Shown: positions 1 through 8,149 of the stretch, in pieces
Numbering within the stretch: the first letter of the stretch is position 1
Layout of the letters: each line of letters opens with the position of its first letter
Assembly: GCF_024753135.1 (NCBI RefSeq)
Contig: NZ_JANUGP010000046.1
Coordinates: 1-40,953, forward strand
Direction of reading: 5' to 3'
Source: Streptomyces pyxinicus
GTDB lineage: Bacteria; Actinomycetota; Actinomycetes; Streptomycetales; Streptomycetaceae
DNA length: 40,953 bases
Translations under genes and position numbers: made by a program
The notes under the pieces: model-generated
Told to the model about the DNA's origin: nothing
Database searches by the model: none
What the model saw: the letters and a program-made list of their open reading frames with translations, nothing else

Positions 1-1
1 C

Positions 2-238
2 GCCTTCCTGCGCGAGTACGAGGACGACCTCGTCCTGTGCGTGCACAACTTCTCGCGGTTCGCGCAGCCCACCGAACTCGACCTGCGCGTCTTCGACGGA
101 CGCCACCCGGTCGAACTGTTCGGGGGGGTCCGCTTCCCGGCCATCGGCGAACTCCCCTACCTGCTGACCCTGCAAGGCCACGGCTTCTACTGGTTCCGGC
201 TCACCCGAGTCGCATCCCGCATCGGCCGCCGCCGCTGA
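2..238 (+). CDS. treS: Trehalose synthase (maltose alpha-D-glucosyltransferase), C-terminal end only
   Basis: The reading frame is open from the window edge and stops at 236-238. Only the last 78 residues are present. They match the C-terminal beta-sandwich of TreS: a VHNFSRFAQPTELDL stretch followed by a GVRFPAIGELPYLLTL stretch and a closing HGFYWFRL motif. TreS interconverts trehalose and maltose in the cytoplasm; in the GlgE pathway its maltose is handed to the maltokinase. The maltokinase gene follows 30 nt downstream, and glgB follows that, which is the usual actinobacterial order. The catalytic domain lies outside the window, so activity cannot be judged here. Confidence 0.9.
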   Translation, partial: AFLREYEDDLVLCVHNFSRFAQPTELDLRVFDGRHPVELFGGVRFPAIGELPYLLTLQGHGFYWFRLTRVASRIGRRR

Positions 239-268
239 CGCCCGGCGCCGAGGAAAGGACGCGTCACC

Positions 269-1633
269 ATGCCGAAGACCATCACTCCCCGACCGAGAAC
301 CGCCGTCGGCGTCGACGGTCCCCTGGTCTCGCTCGGCGCCCTGTTGCGCGAGTGGTTGCCGAGGCAACGCTGGTTCGCCGGCAAGGACCGGCCGGTCACC
401 GATCTGTCGGTGCTGTCCGTGACCGAGCTGTTCCCCGGGTGTCTGCACCTGCTGGTGCACGCCTCCCACGCGCCGGTGCCCACCCCGGGCGGCACCTCGC
501 TGCCCGGCGACTGCTACCAGCTGCTGCTGGGCCTGCGCGAGCGTCCGGCGCCGCGTCTTGAGCGGGCGTACATCGGCCGGGCCACCGAGGGACCGCTCGC
601 CGGACTCACGGTCTACGACGCGCTGCACGACCCGCGCTCGGCCCACCTGCTGCTGGAGCGGCTGCGGCAGCCGGGGACGGCGGGGCCGCTGCGCTTCGAG
701 GCCGACCCGGCCGCGCACCTGCCCGGGGGCCTGCCGCCGCGGCTGCTGGACGCCGAGCAGTCCAACACGTCGATCGTGTACGGCGACGCGTACATCCTGA
801 AGCTGTTCCGCCGCATCCAGCCCGGGACCAATCCGGACCTGGAGGTGTCCGCCGCGCTGGCCGGACAGGGCTGCACCCGGGTGCCGGCGCCGGTGGCCTG
901 GTTCAGCACCACCGCGCCCAGCCCCGCCACGCTCGGCGTGCTCCAGCCGTTCCTGCCGGACGCCACCGACGGCTGGACGCTGGCCCTGCGGGCGCTCGCC
1001 GCCGGGGACGACTTCACCGCCGAGGCGCGGGCACTGGGCCGGGCCATGGCCGAGGTGCACCTGGCGCTGGCCGGGGCGTTCCCGCCGGCCGGGCCGGGCG
1101 AGAACGGCCGTACCGCGCAGGAGATGTGCGCACGGCTGGACGCCGCAGCGCACGCGGTGCCCGGACTGCGGCCCTACGTGCCCGGCCTCAAGGCCGCGTT
1201 CGGGGCGCTCGCCACCTGCGACACCGGGCCCCCGGCCCAGCGCATCCACGGCGACCTGCACCTCGGGCAGGTGCTGTGGGCCGGGCGCGACTGGTTCGTC
1301 ATCGACTTCGAGGGCGAGCCGTCCCGGCCGCTGGCCGAGCGGCGGACCCCGCAGTCCCCGGTGCGGGACGTGGCCGGGATGCTGCGCTCCTTCGACTACG
1401 CGGCCCGGCAGCGCCGCCCCTGGCGACCCGAGTGGGCACGCCGCTGCCGGGAGGCGTTCTGCGCGGGCTACGCGGCCCGGGCCGGCTGGGACCCACGCAA
1501 GAAGCACGCGCTGCTGCGCGCGCACGAGACGGACAGGGCGGTCTACGAAGTGCTGTACGAGGCGAGACACCGGCCCGACTGGCTGCCGGTACCGATGGCG
1601 GCGATCAAGCGACTCGCCGTGTGGGGAGGCTGA
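269..1633 (+). CDS. pep2: Maltokinase
   Basis: 454 residues, the usual length for the family. It phosphorylates maltose with ATP to give maltose-1-phosphate, the donor for GlgE. The fold is aminoglycoside-phosphotransferase-like: the catalytic-loop motif HGDLHLGQ starts at H327 and the metal-binding DFE motif at D346, with the family-typical PSRPLAERRTPQSPVRDVAGM stretch just after it. The N-terminal part (LREWLPRQRWFAGKDRP) is also typical of Mak/Pep2. The ATG at 269 has a strong GAGGAAAGGA ribosome-binding site about 9-10 nt upstream. It lies between treS and glgB with very short gaps, so the three are most likely one transcript. The gene is also called mak. Confidence 0.93.
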   Translation: MPKTITPRPRTAVGVDGPLVSLGALLREWLPRQRWFAGKDRPVTDLSVLSVTELFPGCLHLLVHASHAPVPTPGGTSLPGDCYQLLLGLRERPAPRLERAYIGRATEGPLAGLTVYDALHDPRSAHLLLERLRQPGTAGPLRFEADPAAHLPGGLPPRLLDAEQSNTSIVYGDAYILKLFRRIQPGTNPDLEVSAALAGQGCTRVPAPVAWFSTTAPSPATLGVLQPFLPDATDGWTLALRALAAGDDFTAEARALGRAMAEVHLALAGAFPPAGPGENGRTAQEMCARLDAAAHAVPGLRPYVPGLKAAFGALATCDTGPPAQRIHGDLHLGQVLWAGRDWFVIDFEGEPSRPLAERRTPQSPVRDVAGMLRSFDYAARQRRPWRPEWARRCREAFCAGYAARAGWDPRKKHALLRAHETDRAVYEVLYEARHRPDWLPVPMAAIKRLAVWGG

Positions 1634-1637
1634 CGGC

Positions 1638-3881
1638 ATGGCACTGCGCGACACGACACGTCCGGAGACGGCGGGCCCCCGGCGGCGGCGCGCGGCGGTT
1701 CCCGCCGCGGACCCGGTCCGGGCCGAGCCCCCGCCCACCGCGCTCGACGCCGCGGACCGCGAGCGGCTGCTCGGCGGCACGCACCACGATCCGCACGCCC
1801 TGCTGGGCGCGCACCCGGTGCCGGGCGGCACCGTGTTCCGGGCGCTGCGCCCGAACGCGCGCTCGGTGAGCGTGGTGATCGACGGGATGAGCACCCGGCT
1901 GGCCTCCGACGGCGGCGGTCTGTTCTCGGCCGTCCTGCCGCACCCGGAGATCCCGGAGTACACGCTGCTGGTGGCGTACGACGACGGCGAGCAGGAGACG
2001 CACGACCCGTACCGCTTCCTGCCCGCCCTCGGCGAGCTGGACCTGCATCTGATCCGCGAGGGCCGGCACGAGGAGCTGTGGCGGGCGCTCGGCGCCGAGC
2101 CGATGACCCACCAGGGCGTGGCCGGCACCCGGTTCACGGTGTGGGCGCCGAACGCCCGGGGTGTCCGGGTGGCCGGTGACTTCACGTACTGGGACGGCAC
2201 CCAGTACCCGATGCGCTCGCTGGGCGCGTCCGGGGTGTGGGAGCTGTTCCTGCCCGGGATCGGCGAGGGCAGCCGGTACAAGTTCGAGATCACCTCGCGG
2301 CACGGGCACCGGTTCCTCAAGGCCGACCCGATGGCGCGGGGCACCGAGGTGCCGCCGGACACGGCGTCGGTCGTCACCGTCTCGCACTACACGTGGGGCG
2401 ACGCGGACTGGATGGCGCACCGCGGCGACACCCCGGTGCACGAGGCGCCCTTCTCGGTGTACGAGGTGCATCTGCCGTCCTGGCGGCCTGGATTGACGTA
2501 CCGTCAGCTCGCCGACGAACTCCCGGCGTACGTCGCGGAGATGGGCTTCACGCATGTGGAGCTGATGCCGGTGGCCGGGCATCCGTTCAGCGGCTCCTGG
2601 GGCTACCAGGTGACCTCCTACTACGCGCCGACGCCCCGGCTGGGCTCTCCGGACGACTTCCGGTACCTGGTGGACGCCCTGCACCGGGCGGGCATCGGCG
2701 TGATCATGGACTGGGTGCCGGCGCACTTCCCGAAGGACGACTGGGCACTGGCCCGGTTCGACGGGGAGCCGCTGTACGAGCCCGGGGACTGGCGGCGGGC
2801 CGAGCATCCGGACTGGGGCACCTACGAGTTCGACTACGGGCGCACCGAGGTGCGCAACTTCCTCGTGGCCAACGCCGTGTACTGGTGCGAGCAGTTCCAC
2901 ATCGACGGGCTGCGCGTGGACGCCGTCGCCTCCATGCTGTACCTGGACTATTCCCGGGACTCCGGGCAGTGGGAGCCGAACGTCTTCGGCGGCCGGGAGG
3001 ACCTGGACGCGGTGGCGTTCCTCCAGGAGATGAACGCGACCGTGTACCGGCGCTGCCCGGGTGTCGTCACCATCGCCGAGGAGTCCACGGCCTGGGACGG
3101 GGTCACGCGGCCGACGGACGGCGGCGGGCTGGGCTTCGGGCTGAAGTGGAACATGGGCTGGATGCACGACTCGCTGGAGTACGTGCAGAAGGAGCCGGTG
3201 CACCGCAAGTACCACCACCACGAGCTGACGTTCTCGATGGTGTACGCGTACAGCGAGAACTACGTGCTGCCGATCTCGCACGACGAGGTGGTGCACGGCA
3301 AGCAGGCGCTGGTGTCGAAGATGCCCGGCGACTGGTGGCAGCGGCGGGCCGACCACCGCGCCTATCTCGCCTTCATGTGGGCGCACCCGGGCAAGCAACT
3401 GCTCTTCATGGGGCAGGAGTTCGCACAGGGCGCCGAGTGGTCCGAGGCGCACGGCCCGGAGTGGTGGCTGCTGGGCGACGACTACCACTCGGCGGGCGAT
3501 CACCGGGGTGTGCGGGACCTGGTGCGGGACCTCAACGGCCGCTACCGGGAGCTGCCCGCGCTGTGGCAGCGGGACACCGACCCGGGCGGCTTCCGGTGGG
3601 TGCTGTGCGACGCGGCGGACGACAACGTCTTCGCGTTCCTGCGCTTCGACGCCGCCGGCTCCCCGCTGCTGGCGGTGACGAACTTCTCCCCCGTCGTCCG
3701 GCACGACTACCGGCTGTGGGTGCCCGAGGAGGTGCCGGCCTGGCAGGAGGTCCTGAACACCGACGACGTCCGCTACGGCGGGGGCGGGGTCACGGCCGAG
3801 GGCCCGCTGAAGCCGGCGGACGGCATGCTCTCCCTCACGCTCCCGCCGCTCGCCACGGTCTGGCTGACACCGGTGACCTGA
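1638..3881 (+). CDS. glgB: 1,4-alpha-glucan branching enzyme
   Basis: 747 residues, typical of actinobacterial GlgB with an extended N-terminus and two N-terminal beta-sandwich modules (about 45-130 and 150-240). It forms alpha-1,6 branches in glycogen-like glucan; in this context the substrate is probably the linear glucan made by GlgE. The GH13 catalytic domain shows DWVPAHF near 357, the nucleophile in GLRVDAVASM (D428), the acid/base in TIAEEST (E481) and HDEVVHGK (H548, D549). The ATG is 4 nt after the maltokinase stop, and its ribosome-binding site (GGAGG) lies inside the end of that gene, so translation is probably coupled. A long hairpin follows at 3923-3958. Confidence 0.96.
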   Translation: MALRDTTRPETAGPRRRRAAVPAADPVRAEPPPTALDAADRERLLGGTHHDPHALLGAHPVPGGTVFRALRPNARSVSVVIDGMSTRLASDGGGLFSAVLPHPEIPEYTLLVAYDDGEQETHDPYRFLPALGELDLHLIREGRHEELWRALGAEPMTHQGVAGTRFTVWAPNARGVRVAGDFTYWDGTQYPMRSLGASGVWELFLPGIGEGSRYKFEITSRHGHRFLKADPMARGTEVPPDTASVVTVSHYTWGDADWMAHRGDTPVHEAPFSVYEVHLPSWRPGLTYRQLADELPAYVAEMGFTHVELMPVAGHPFSGSWGYQVTSYYAPTPRLGSPDDFRYLVDALHRAGIGVIMDWVPAHFPKDDWALARFDGEPLYEPGDWRRAEHPDWGTYEFDYGRTEVRNFLVANAVYWCEQFHIDGLRVDAVASMLYLDYSRDSGQWEPNVFGGREDLDAVAFLQEMNATVYRRCPGVVTIAEESTAWDGVTRPTDGGGLGFGLKWNMGWMHDSLEYVQKEPVHRKYHHHELTFSMVYAYSENYVLPISHDEVVHGKQALVSKMPGDWWQRRADHRAYLAFMWAHPGKQLLFMGQEFAQGAEWSEAHGPEWWLLGDDYHSAGDHRGVRDLVRDLNGRYRELPALWQRDTDPGGFRWVLCDAADDNVFAFLRFDAAGSPLLAVTNFSPVVRHDYRLWVPEEVPAWQEVLNTDDVRYGGGGVTAEGPLKPADGMLSLTLPPLATVWLTPVT

Positions 3882-3922
3882 CCGGGCGGGCCGGGCGGCC
3901 GCAGGTGTCGGCGGCGGCAACA

Positions 3923-3958
3923 GGGGCAGTCTGGGTCGTACAGACCCGAGACTGCCCC
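3923..3958 (+). terminator. Long hairpin after glgB, likely terminator
   Basis: GGGGCAGTCTGGGTC (3923-3937) pairs with GACCC plus AGACTGCCCC (3943-3958) with a single bulged G; the loop is about 5 nt. The stem is 15 bp and lies 41 nt after the glgB stop. There is no long T run, as is common for Streptomyces terminators. The next gene starts only 29 nt beyond it, so it may also work as an attenuator in that leader. Confidence 0.7.
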
Positions 3959-3986
3959 TCGTGGCATGGGAGAGAGGCGGCACCAC

Positions 3987-5075
3987 GTGCGCACCGTCGG
4001 TGTGGAGGAGGAACTCCTCCTGGTCCATCCGGACAGCGGCGACCCGAAGGCACTCGCGGCGGCCGTGCTCGCCCGCGCCGCCCAGGACGATCCCGGCCAG
4101 GAGGTCTTCGAGAAGGAACTGTTCGGGCAGATGCTGGAGTTCGCCACGCATCCGCAGTCGGACATGACGGCCCTCGGCGAGGAGATCGTGCGCTGCCGCA
4201 AGGAGGCGGCGCGGCACGCCGGGGAGATCGGCTGCGCGGTCGCCGCGCTCGCCACGTCCCCGCTCCCGGTCAGCCCCTCCCTCACCGTCAACGAGCGCTA
4301 CGAGTGGCTCGCCGAGCGGTACGGGGTGGGCACCCGCGACCAGCTGGTCTGCGGCTGCCATGTGCACGTCTCGGTGGAGTCCGACGAGGAGGGCGTCGCG
4401 GTCCTGGACCGGATCCGCCCCTGGCTGCCGGTGCTGACCGCGATCAGCGCGAACTCGCCGTTCTGGCAGGGCCGGGACAGCGGGTACGCCAGCTACCGCA
4501 GCCGGGTGTGGGAGCGCTGGCCGTCGGCCGGTCCGACCGAGCTGTTCGAGACGCCCGAGCGCTACCACCGGCGGGTGGCGGACATGGTGGACACCGGCGT
4601 CATCCTGGACGAGAAGATGGTCTACTTCGACGCCCGGCTGTCCGCCCGGTACCCCACCGTGGAGATCCGGGTGTCGGACGTGAGCCTGTGCGCGCGCACT
4701 CCGGTGCTGATCGCCACCCTGGCCCGGGGTCTGGTGGAGACGGCGGCGCGGGACTGGCGGGCCGGCCGGCCACCGCTGGAGCACAGTGTGAACCTGCTGC
4801 GGATGGCCTCCTGGCAGGCCGCCCGCGAGGGCGTGGACGGAAAGCTGCTCGACCCGGTGACGCTGCGCCCCCGGCCGGCCGCCGAGGTGCTGCGGGCACT
4901 GCTGGAGCACACCGCGGACGCGCTCGCCGACCACGGTGACACGGCCGGCGCCGAGCAGGGCGTCGAGGAGCTGCTGCGCTCGGGCAACGGCGCCCGGGTG
5001 CAGCGCGGGCTGATGGAGCGCACCGGCAGCCTGCGGGACGTCGTCACGGAGTGCGTGCGGCTCACCCAGGACTGA
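3987..5075 (+). CDS. Glutamate-cysteine ligase-like carboxylate-amine ligase (GCS2/YbdK family)
   Basis: 362 residues from the GTG at 3987. I chose this start because GGGAGAGAGG ends about 9 nt upstream; an in-frame ATG at 3966 would place that ribosome-binding site inside the gene. The N-terminus carries the family hallmark VGVEEELLLVHP, with the acidic metal and substrate pocket, and CHVHVSV lies near 125-131. Length and motifs fit the YbdK/GCS2 branch of the glutamine-synthetase-like ATP-grasp enzymes, which couple a carboxylate to an amine. Some members show weak gamma-glutamylcysteine ligase activity in vitro. Mycothiol rather than glutathione is the main actinobacterial thiol, so the real substrate is uncertain. 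It is separated from glgB by a hairpin. Confidence 0.85.
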   Translation: MRTVGVEEELLLVHPDSGDPKALAAAVLARAAQDDPGQEVFEKELFGQMLEFATHPQSDMTALGEEIVRCRKEAARHAGEIGCAVAALATSPLPVSPSLTVNERYEWLAERYGVGTRDQLVCGCHVHVSVESDEEGVAVLDRIRPWLPVLTAISANSPFWQGRDSGYASYRSRVWERWPSAGPTELFETPERYHRRVADMVDTGVILDEKMVYFDARLSARYPTVEIRVSDVSLCARTPVLIATLARGLVETAARDWRAGRPPLEHSVNLLRMASWQAAREGVDGKLLDPVTLRPRPAAEVLRALLEHTADALADHGDTAGAEQGVEELLRSGNGARVQRGLMERTGSLRDVVTECVRLTQD

Positions 5076-5082
5076 GGTCGCC

Positions 5083-5096
5083 CCGGACCGGTCCGG
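5083..5096. terminator. 14-bp perfect palindrome between convergent genes
   Basis: CCGGACCGGTCCGG is fully self-complementary and lies in the 45-nt gap between the stops of the GCS2 gene and the convergent DUF6480 gene. Placement fits a bidirectional terminator, but there is no T run and no loop, so this is a weak call. Confidence 0.3.
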
Positions 5097-5120
5097 CTCG
5101 GCACCCCCGGGCGGGCCGGT

Positions 5121-5354
5121 TCAGAGGATCAGGATGAGCGCGTACACCAGGAAGAACGCGGCGATCAGGATCACGAGGGCGAGGATCAGCGTCAGCGGCG
5201 CCTTGCCCCAGCCTCTCTGCCGGGTGTCCGGCTGACGGGGTCCGGCCTCCGGCAGACTGCTCTCGGCGGGCGGGGTCTCGCCGGGCGGGACGCCGCCGCC
5301 GGGCTCCAGCCCGCTGGTGCGCTCCGGTTCCGGGTCGGGGTTCACATGGGTCAT
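5121..5354 (-). CDS. Small single-pass membrane protein (DUF6480-like)
   Basis: 77 residues. The N-terminal half is hydrophilic and rich in Pro, Glu and Gly, starting MTHVNPDPEPERTSGLEPGG, and looks disordered. Residues about 53-77 form one hydrophobic helix (LTLILALVILIAAFFLVYAL) preceded by RGWGK, giving a likely cytoplasmic N-terminus. The sequence resembles small streptomycete proteins assigned to DUF6480; no function is known to me. The reading frame extends further upstream, but the ATG at 5354 has a GGGGGA ribosome-binding site. It is convergent with the GCS2 gene and divergent from the acyl-CoA ligase. Confidence 0.75.
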   Translation of the reverse strand: MTHVNPDPEPERTSGLEPGGGVPPGETPPAESSLPEAGPRQPDTRQRGWGKAPLTLILALVILIAAFFLVYALILIL

Positions 5355-5505
5355 GTCCCCCGAGTCCCCCGGACACGTCCACTTCATCAGGACGATCACG
5401 AGTTCCGCGATCCCGGTACCGGACGCGGTCGGCTGGGCTACATTCGAGCACCGCCGACACCGAGCCGGTCGGCGGAGTGACCCTGCGTACACCCGGGAGC
5501 AGCGC

Positions 5506-7401
5506 ATGCGGGACATCGCCTTCGCTCCGCCCGTCGTCCCGCCGCTCACCGGCGGCCTCGCCGACGGCCTCTTCGACCTCGCCGGCCGCGACCCGGCCCT
5601 GCCGCTGCTGGCGCGCCGCGCCGGAACGGACGCCGGCGGGTGGGAGGAGGTGACGGCGGCGGAGGTCCGGGACGAGGTGGTCGACCTGGCCAAGGGGCTG
5701 GTCGCCGCCGGGATCTCGCCCGGGCACCGGGTGGCCCTGATGGCCCGCACCCGGTACGAGTGGACGGTGTTCGCGTACGCCCTGTGGGCGGTGGGCGCCG
5801 AGGTCGTGCCGGTGCATCCGGCCGCCGCGCGCGAGCAGGCCGAGTGCATCCTGCGGGACGCCGACTGCGTGGCCGTCGTGGTCGAGGACGAGCAGGGCGC
5901 GATGACGGTGGGCACGGTGTGCGCCCGGCTGCCCCGGCTGCGGCACGTGTGGCAGCTCGACGCGGACGCGGTGCGCGAACTGGCCCGGCGGGGCGCGCGG
6001 GTGCCGTACACCACGGTGGAGTCGCTGCGCCGGATCGTGCTGCCGGACGCCACGGCGGCCGTCGTCCACACCTCGGGCACCTCGGGCCGCCCGCTGGGCT
6101 GCGCGCTCAGCCACCGGGCTCTGGCCTACCGGGCCGACACGCTGCCGGCCGGGGCGCACGCCGCGGCGGCGCCGGGCGAGCAGCCGTCCGTGCTGGCCTT
6201 CCTGCCGTTCTCCCACGTCTACGGCATCATGATCATGGTGTCGTGTGTGCGCGGCGGTGTGCTGATGGCGCATCTGCCGGAGCCGGGCGAGGGGGCGCTG
6301 GCGTCGGCGCTGGCCACGTTCCGGCCGACGTACCTGTACGGGGTGCCGTCGGTGTTCGAGCGGACGTACAAGGGGTTCGTGCGGGCGGCCGAACGGGCCG
6401 GCCGGGGCGCGCTCTTCGAGCGGGCCGCGCGGACCGCGCGGGACTTCGCCGCGGCCGAGGAACGGCGCAGGCTGGGCCGCGGCACCGGCCCCGGGCTCGA
6501 ACTGCGGGGCCGGCACGCCCTGTACGAGCGGACGGTGTACCGCGGACTGCGGGCGGCGCTCGGCGGCCGGGTCCGGCGGGGCGGCTCGGGCGGCTGCGCG
6601 CTGGGCCCGGAACTGTCCCTGTTCTTCCAGGGCATCGGGGTGCACGTGCACGACGGGTACGGGCTCACCGAGGTCTCCGGCGGGATCACGCTGCAGCCAC
6701 CCGGCCGGGAGAAGTCGGGAACCGTGGGCCGGCCGCTGCCGGGCACCGAGGTCCGGGTGGCCGACGACGGGGAGATCCTGGTGCGCGGGCCGTCGGTGTT
6801 CCAGGGCTACGTCGGCCAGGAGGAGGCCACCCGGGCGGCGCTGCGCGGCGGCTGGCTGGCCACCGGGGACATCGGGCGGCTGGACGCCGAGGGCTATCTG
6901 ACCATCACCGGGCGCAAGAAGGAGATCATCGTCACCAGCGGCGGCCAGAGTGTGGCCCCGGCCCCGCTGGAGCGGCGGCTGCGCATGCATCCCCTGGTGC
7001 ACCAGGCGGTGGTGGTCGGCGACGACCGGCCCTGTGTGGGTGCCCTGATCACCCTGGACCCGGAGTTCCTCGCACACTGGCGGGCCGCGCGGGCCCTGCG
7101 CGGCGATCCGGCCGGCCGGGAGAGCCGGGAGGAGTACGCGCTGCGGGAGGAGCTCGCGCGGGCCGTCGCCTCGGCCAACAGCGCCGTCTCCCGCGCGGAG
7201 TCCATCCGCGTCCACCGGGTCCTGCCGGAGCCGTTCGCCGTCGCGGACGGTCTGCTGACGCCGTCCATGAAGCCGCGCCGGGACGCGATCGCGCGGCACT
7301 ACGCCGCCGAGATCGACGCCATGTACGCGGCACGCTCCCCGGCCCGCCGGGGAGCGCGGGAGCCGGCCGACTGGGACGAGCCGGACGACGTCTTCCGCTG
7401 A
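5506..7401 (+). CDS. Long-chain fatty-acid-CoA ligase (AMP-binding)
   Basis: 631 residues from the ATG at 5506, which has a GGGAGC ribosome-binding site 6 nt upstream; the frame is open further upstream without a better start. It activates a fatty acid with ATP to an acyl-adenylate and then to acyl-CoA in the cytoplasm. The adenylation P-loop is VVHTSGTSGRPLG near 187-199, the A5 motif is YGLTEVSGG near 385, and the A7/A8 region is TGDIGRLDAEGYLTITGRKK near 455. The candidate catalytic lysine is in TPSMKPRRD near the C-terminus. Length and order match FadD/FAA1-type enzymes. A TACATT element at 5439-5444 could be its -10 box. It stands alone. Confidence 0.9.
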   Translation: MRDIAFAPPVVPPLTGGLADGLFDLAGRDPALPLLARRAGTDAGGWEEVTAAEVRDEVVDLAKGLVAAGISPGHRVALMARTRYEWTVFAYALWAVGAEVVPVHPAAAREQAECILRDADCVAVVVEDEQGAMTVGTVCARLPRLRHVWQLDADAVRELARRGARVPYTTVESLRRIVLPDATAAVVHTSGTSGRPLGCALSHRALAYRADTLPAGAHAAAAPGEQPSVLAFLPFSHVYGIMIMVSCVRGGVLMAHLPEPGEGALASALATFRPTYLYGVPSVFERTYKGFVRAAERAGRGALFERAARTARDFAAAEERRRLGRGTGPGLELRGRHALYERTVYRGLRAALGGRVRRGGSGGCALGPELSLFFQGIGVHVHDGYGLTEVSGGITLQPPGREKSGTVGRPLPGTEVRVADDGEILVRGPSVFQGYVGQEEATRAALRGGWLATGDIGRLDAEGYLTITGRKKEIIVTSGGQSVAPAPLERRLRMHPLVHQAVVVGDDRPCVGALITLDPEFLAHWRAARALRGDPAGRESREEYALREELARAVASANSAVSRAESIRVHRVLPEPFAVADGLLTPSMKPRRDAIARHYAAEIDAMYAARSPARRGAREPADWDEPDDVFR

Positions 7402-7554
7402 GGAGGGGCATCCGTCACGGAACCGGCACAGGTGCCGGACGGATAGCCTGTGCGGCTGTGGGAACCCGCACGCACGAAAGAGATCGGCAACGACGACCGT
7501 TCCGGCCGCAAGGCGCCCACCGGGCCCTCGCCGGCCGGGACCGGGGATTGCGAG

Positions 7555-7989
7555 ATGGCGACGGAGCCGCGTTGGGACGACACACCGCCCTCGGAGGAAA
7601 GGTACGAGCGTACGTTCTCCTTCGCGGGTGAGCTGCGCAACGTCACGGAGGCGCGGCTGGCCGCGGAGGACTTCCTGCTCGCCCTGGCCGGCAAGTCGCC
7701 GCCGGGCGCGCCCGAGTACTGGGACGACATCCTGCTGGTGGTGACCGAACTGGCCGCCAATGTCATCCAGTACGCACCCGGGCCGTTCGGCCTGCGGATG
7801 CGCCGCACCTTCGACGGGGTGCACGTGACCATGCGGGACTCGAACACCACCAGGCCGGAGCCGCGGCCCTTCCATCCGCGCACGGGTGGCGGCGGGATCG
7901 GCTGGCACCTGGTGCACACGCTGTGCACGCAGGTCAGCGTGGTGGTGCACGAGGACGGCAAGGACATCCACGTCTTCTTGCCCTGGTGA
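7555..7989 (+). CDS. RsbW-like ATP-binding protein (anti-sigma factor/serine kinase type)
   Basis: 144 residues from the ATG at 7555. It is a single GHKL/HATPase domain. The N-box is VVTELAANVIQYA near 60-72 and the G2-like glycine loop is GGGGIGWHLVHTL near 106-118. Proteins of this kind in Streptomyces bind ATP and may phosphorylate anti-sigma antagonists or sequester SigB-type sigma factors. The frame is open up to a GTG at 7450, but a TAGCCT -10-like element sits at 7444-7449, so that GTG would not be transcribed with a leader. The ribosome-binding site of the ATG is weak, so the start is uncertain. A stress-type sigma factor lies 4 kb downstream, but a direct partnership is not shown. 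Confidence 0.75.
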   Translation: MATEPRWDDTPPSEERYERTFSFAGELRNVTEARLAAEDFLLALAGKSPPGAPEYWDDILLVVTELAANVIQYAPGPFGLRMRRTFDGVHVTMRDSNTTRPEPRPFHPRTGGGGIGWHLVHTLCTQVSVVVHEDGKDIHVFLPW

Positions 7990-8149
7990 TCCGCGGCCCC
8001 GCGCGGGTACCCGCCCTTTCGGCCGCCTGCCGCGTCCGGCTCGCGCAGCCGCACGGACAGCGGTGGGATCGAAGCCTGTGCGCCGCGATCCAGGGCATGC
8101 GAACGGCGTCGAGTCGGACCGCCTGGAGCCGCAGAAAGGGATGAACACC

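Noticed and set aside
1605..4934. Very long minus-strand open frame opposite pep2-glgB-GCS2
   Set aside because: It is antisense to three recognised genes and spans their boundaries; the composition is that of a GC-skew shadow with no domain.
2237..4939. Plus-strand 900-codon frame across glgB and the ligase
   Set aside because: Out of frame with two well-recognised enzymes and crosses the hairpin between them; Arg/Gly/Ala-rich shadow.
7999..8015. GGGTAC inside the palindrome GCGGGTACCCGC as a SigB-type promoter for the NADH dehydrogenase
   Set aside because: No GNNT element at 14-16 nt spacing, and the bases are explained as well by a short palindrome after the upstream gene.
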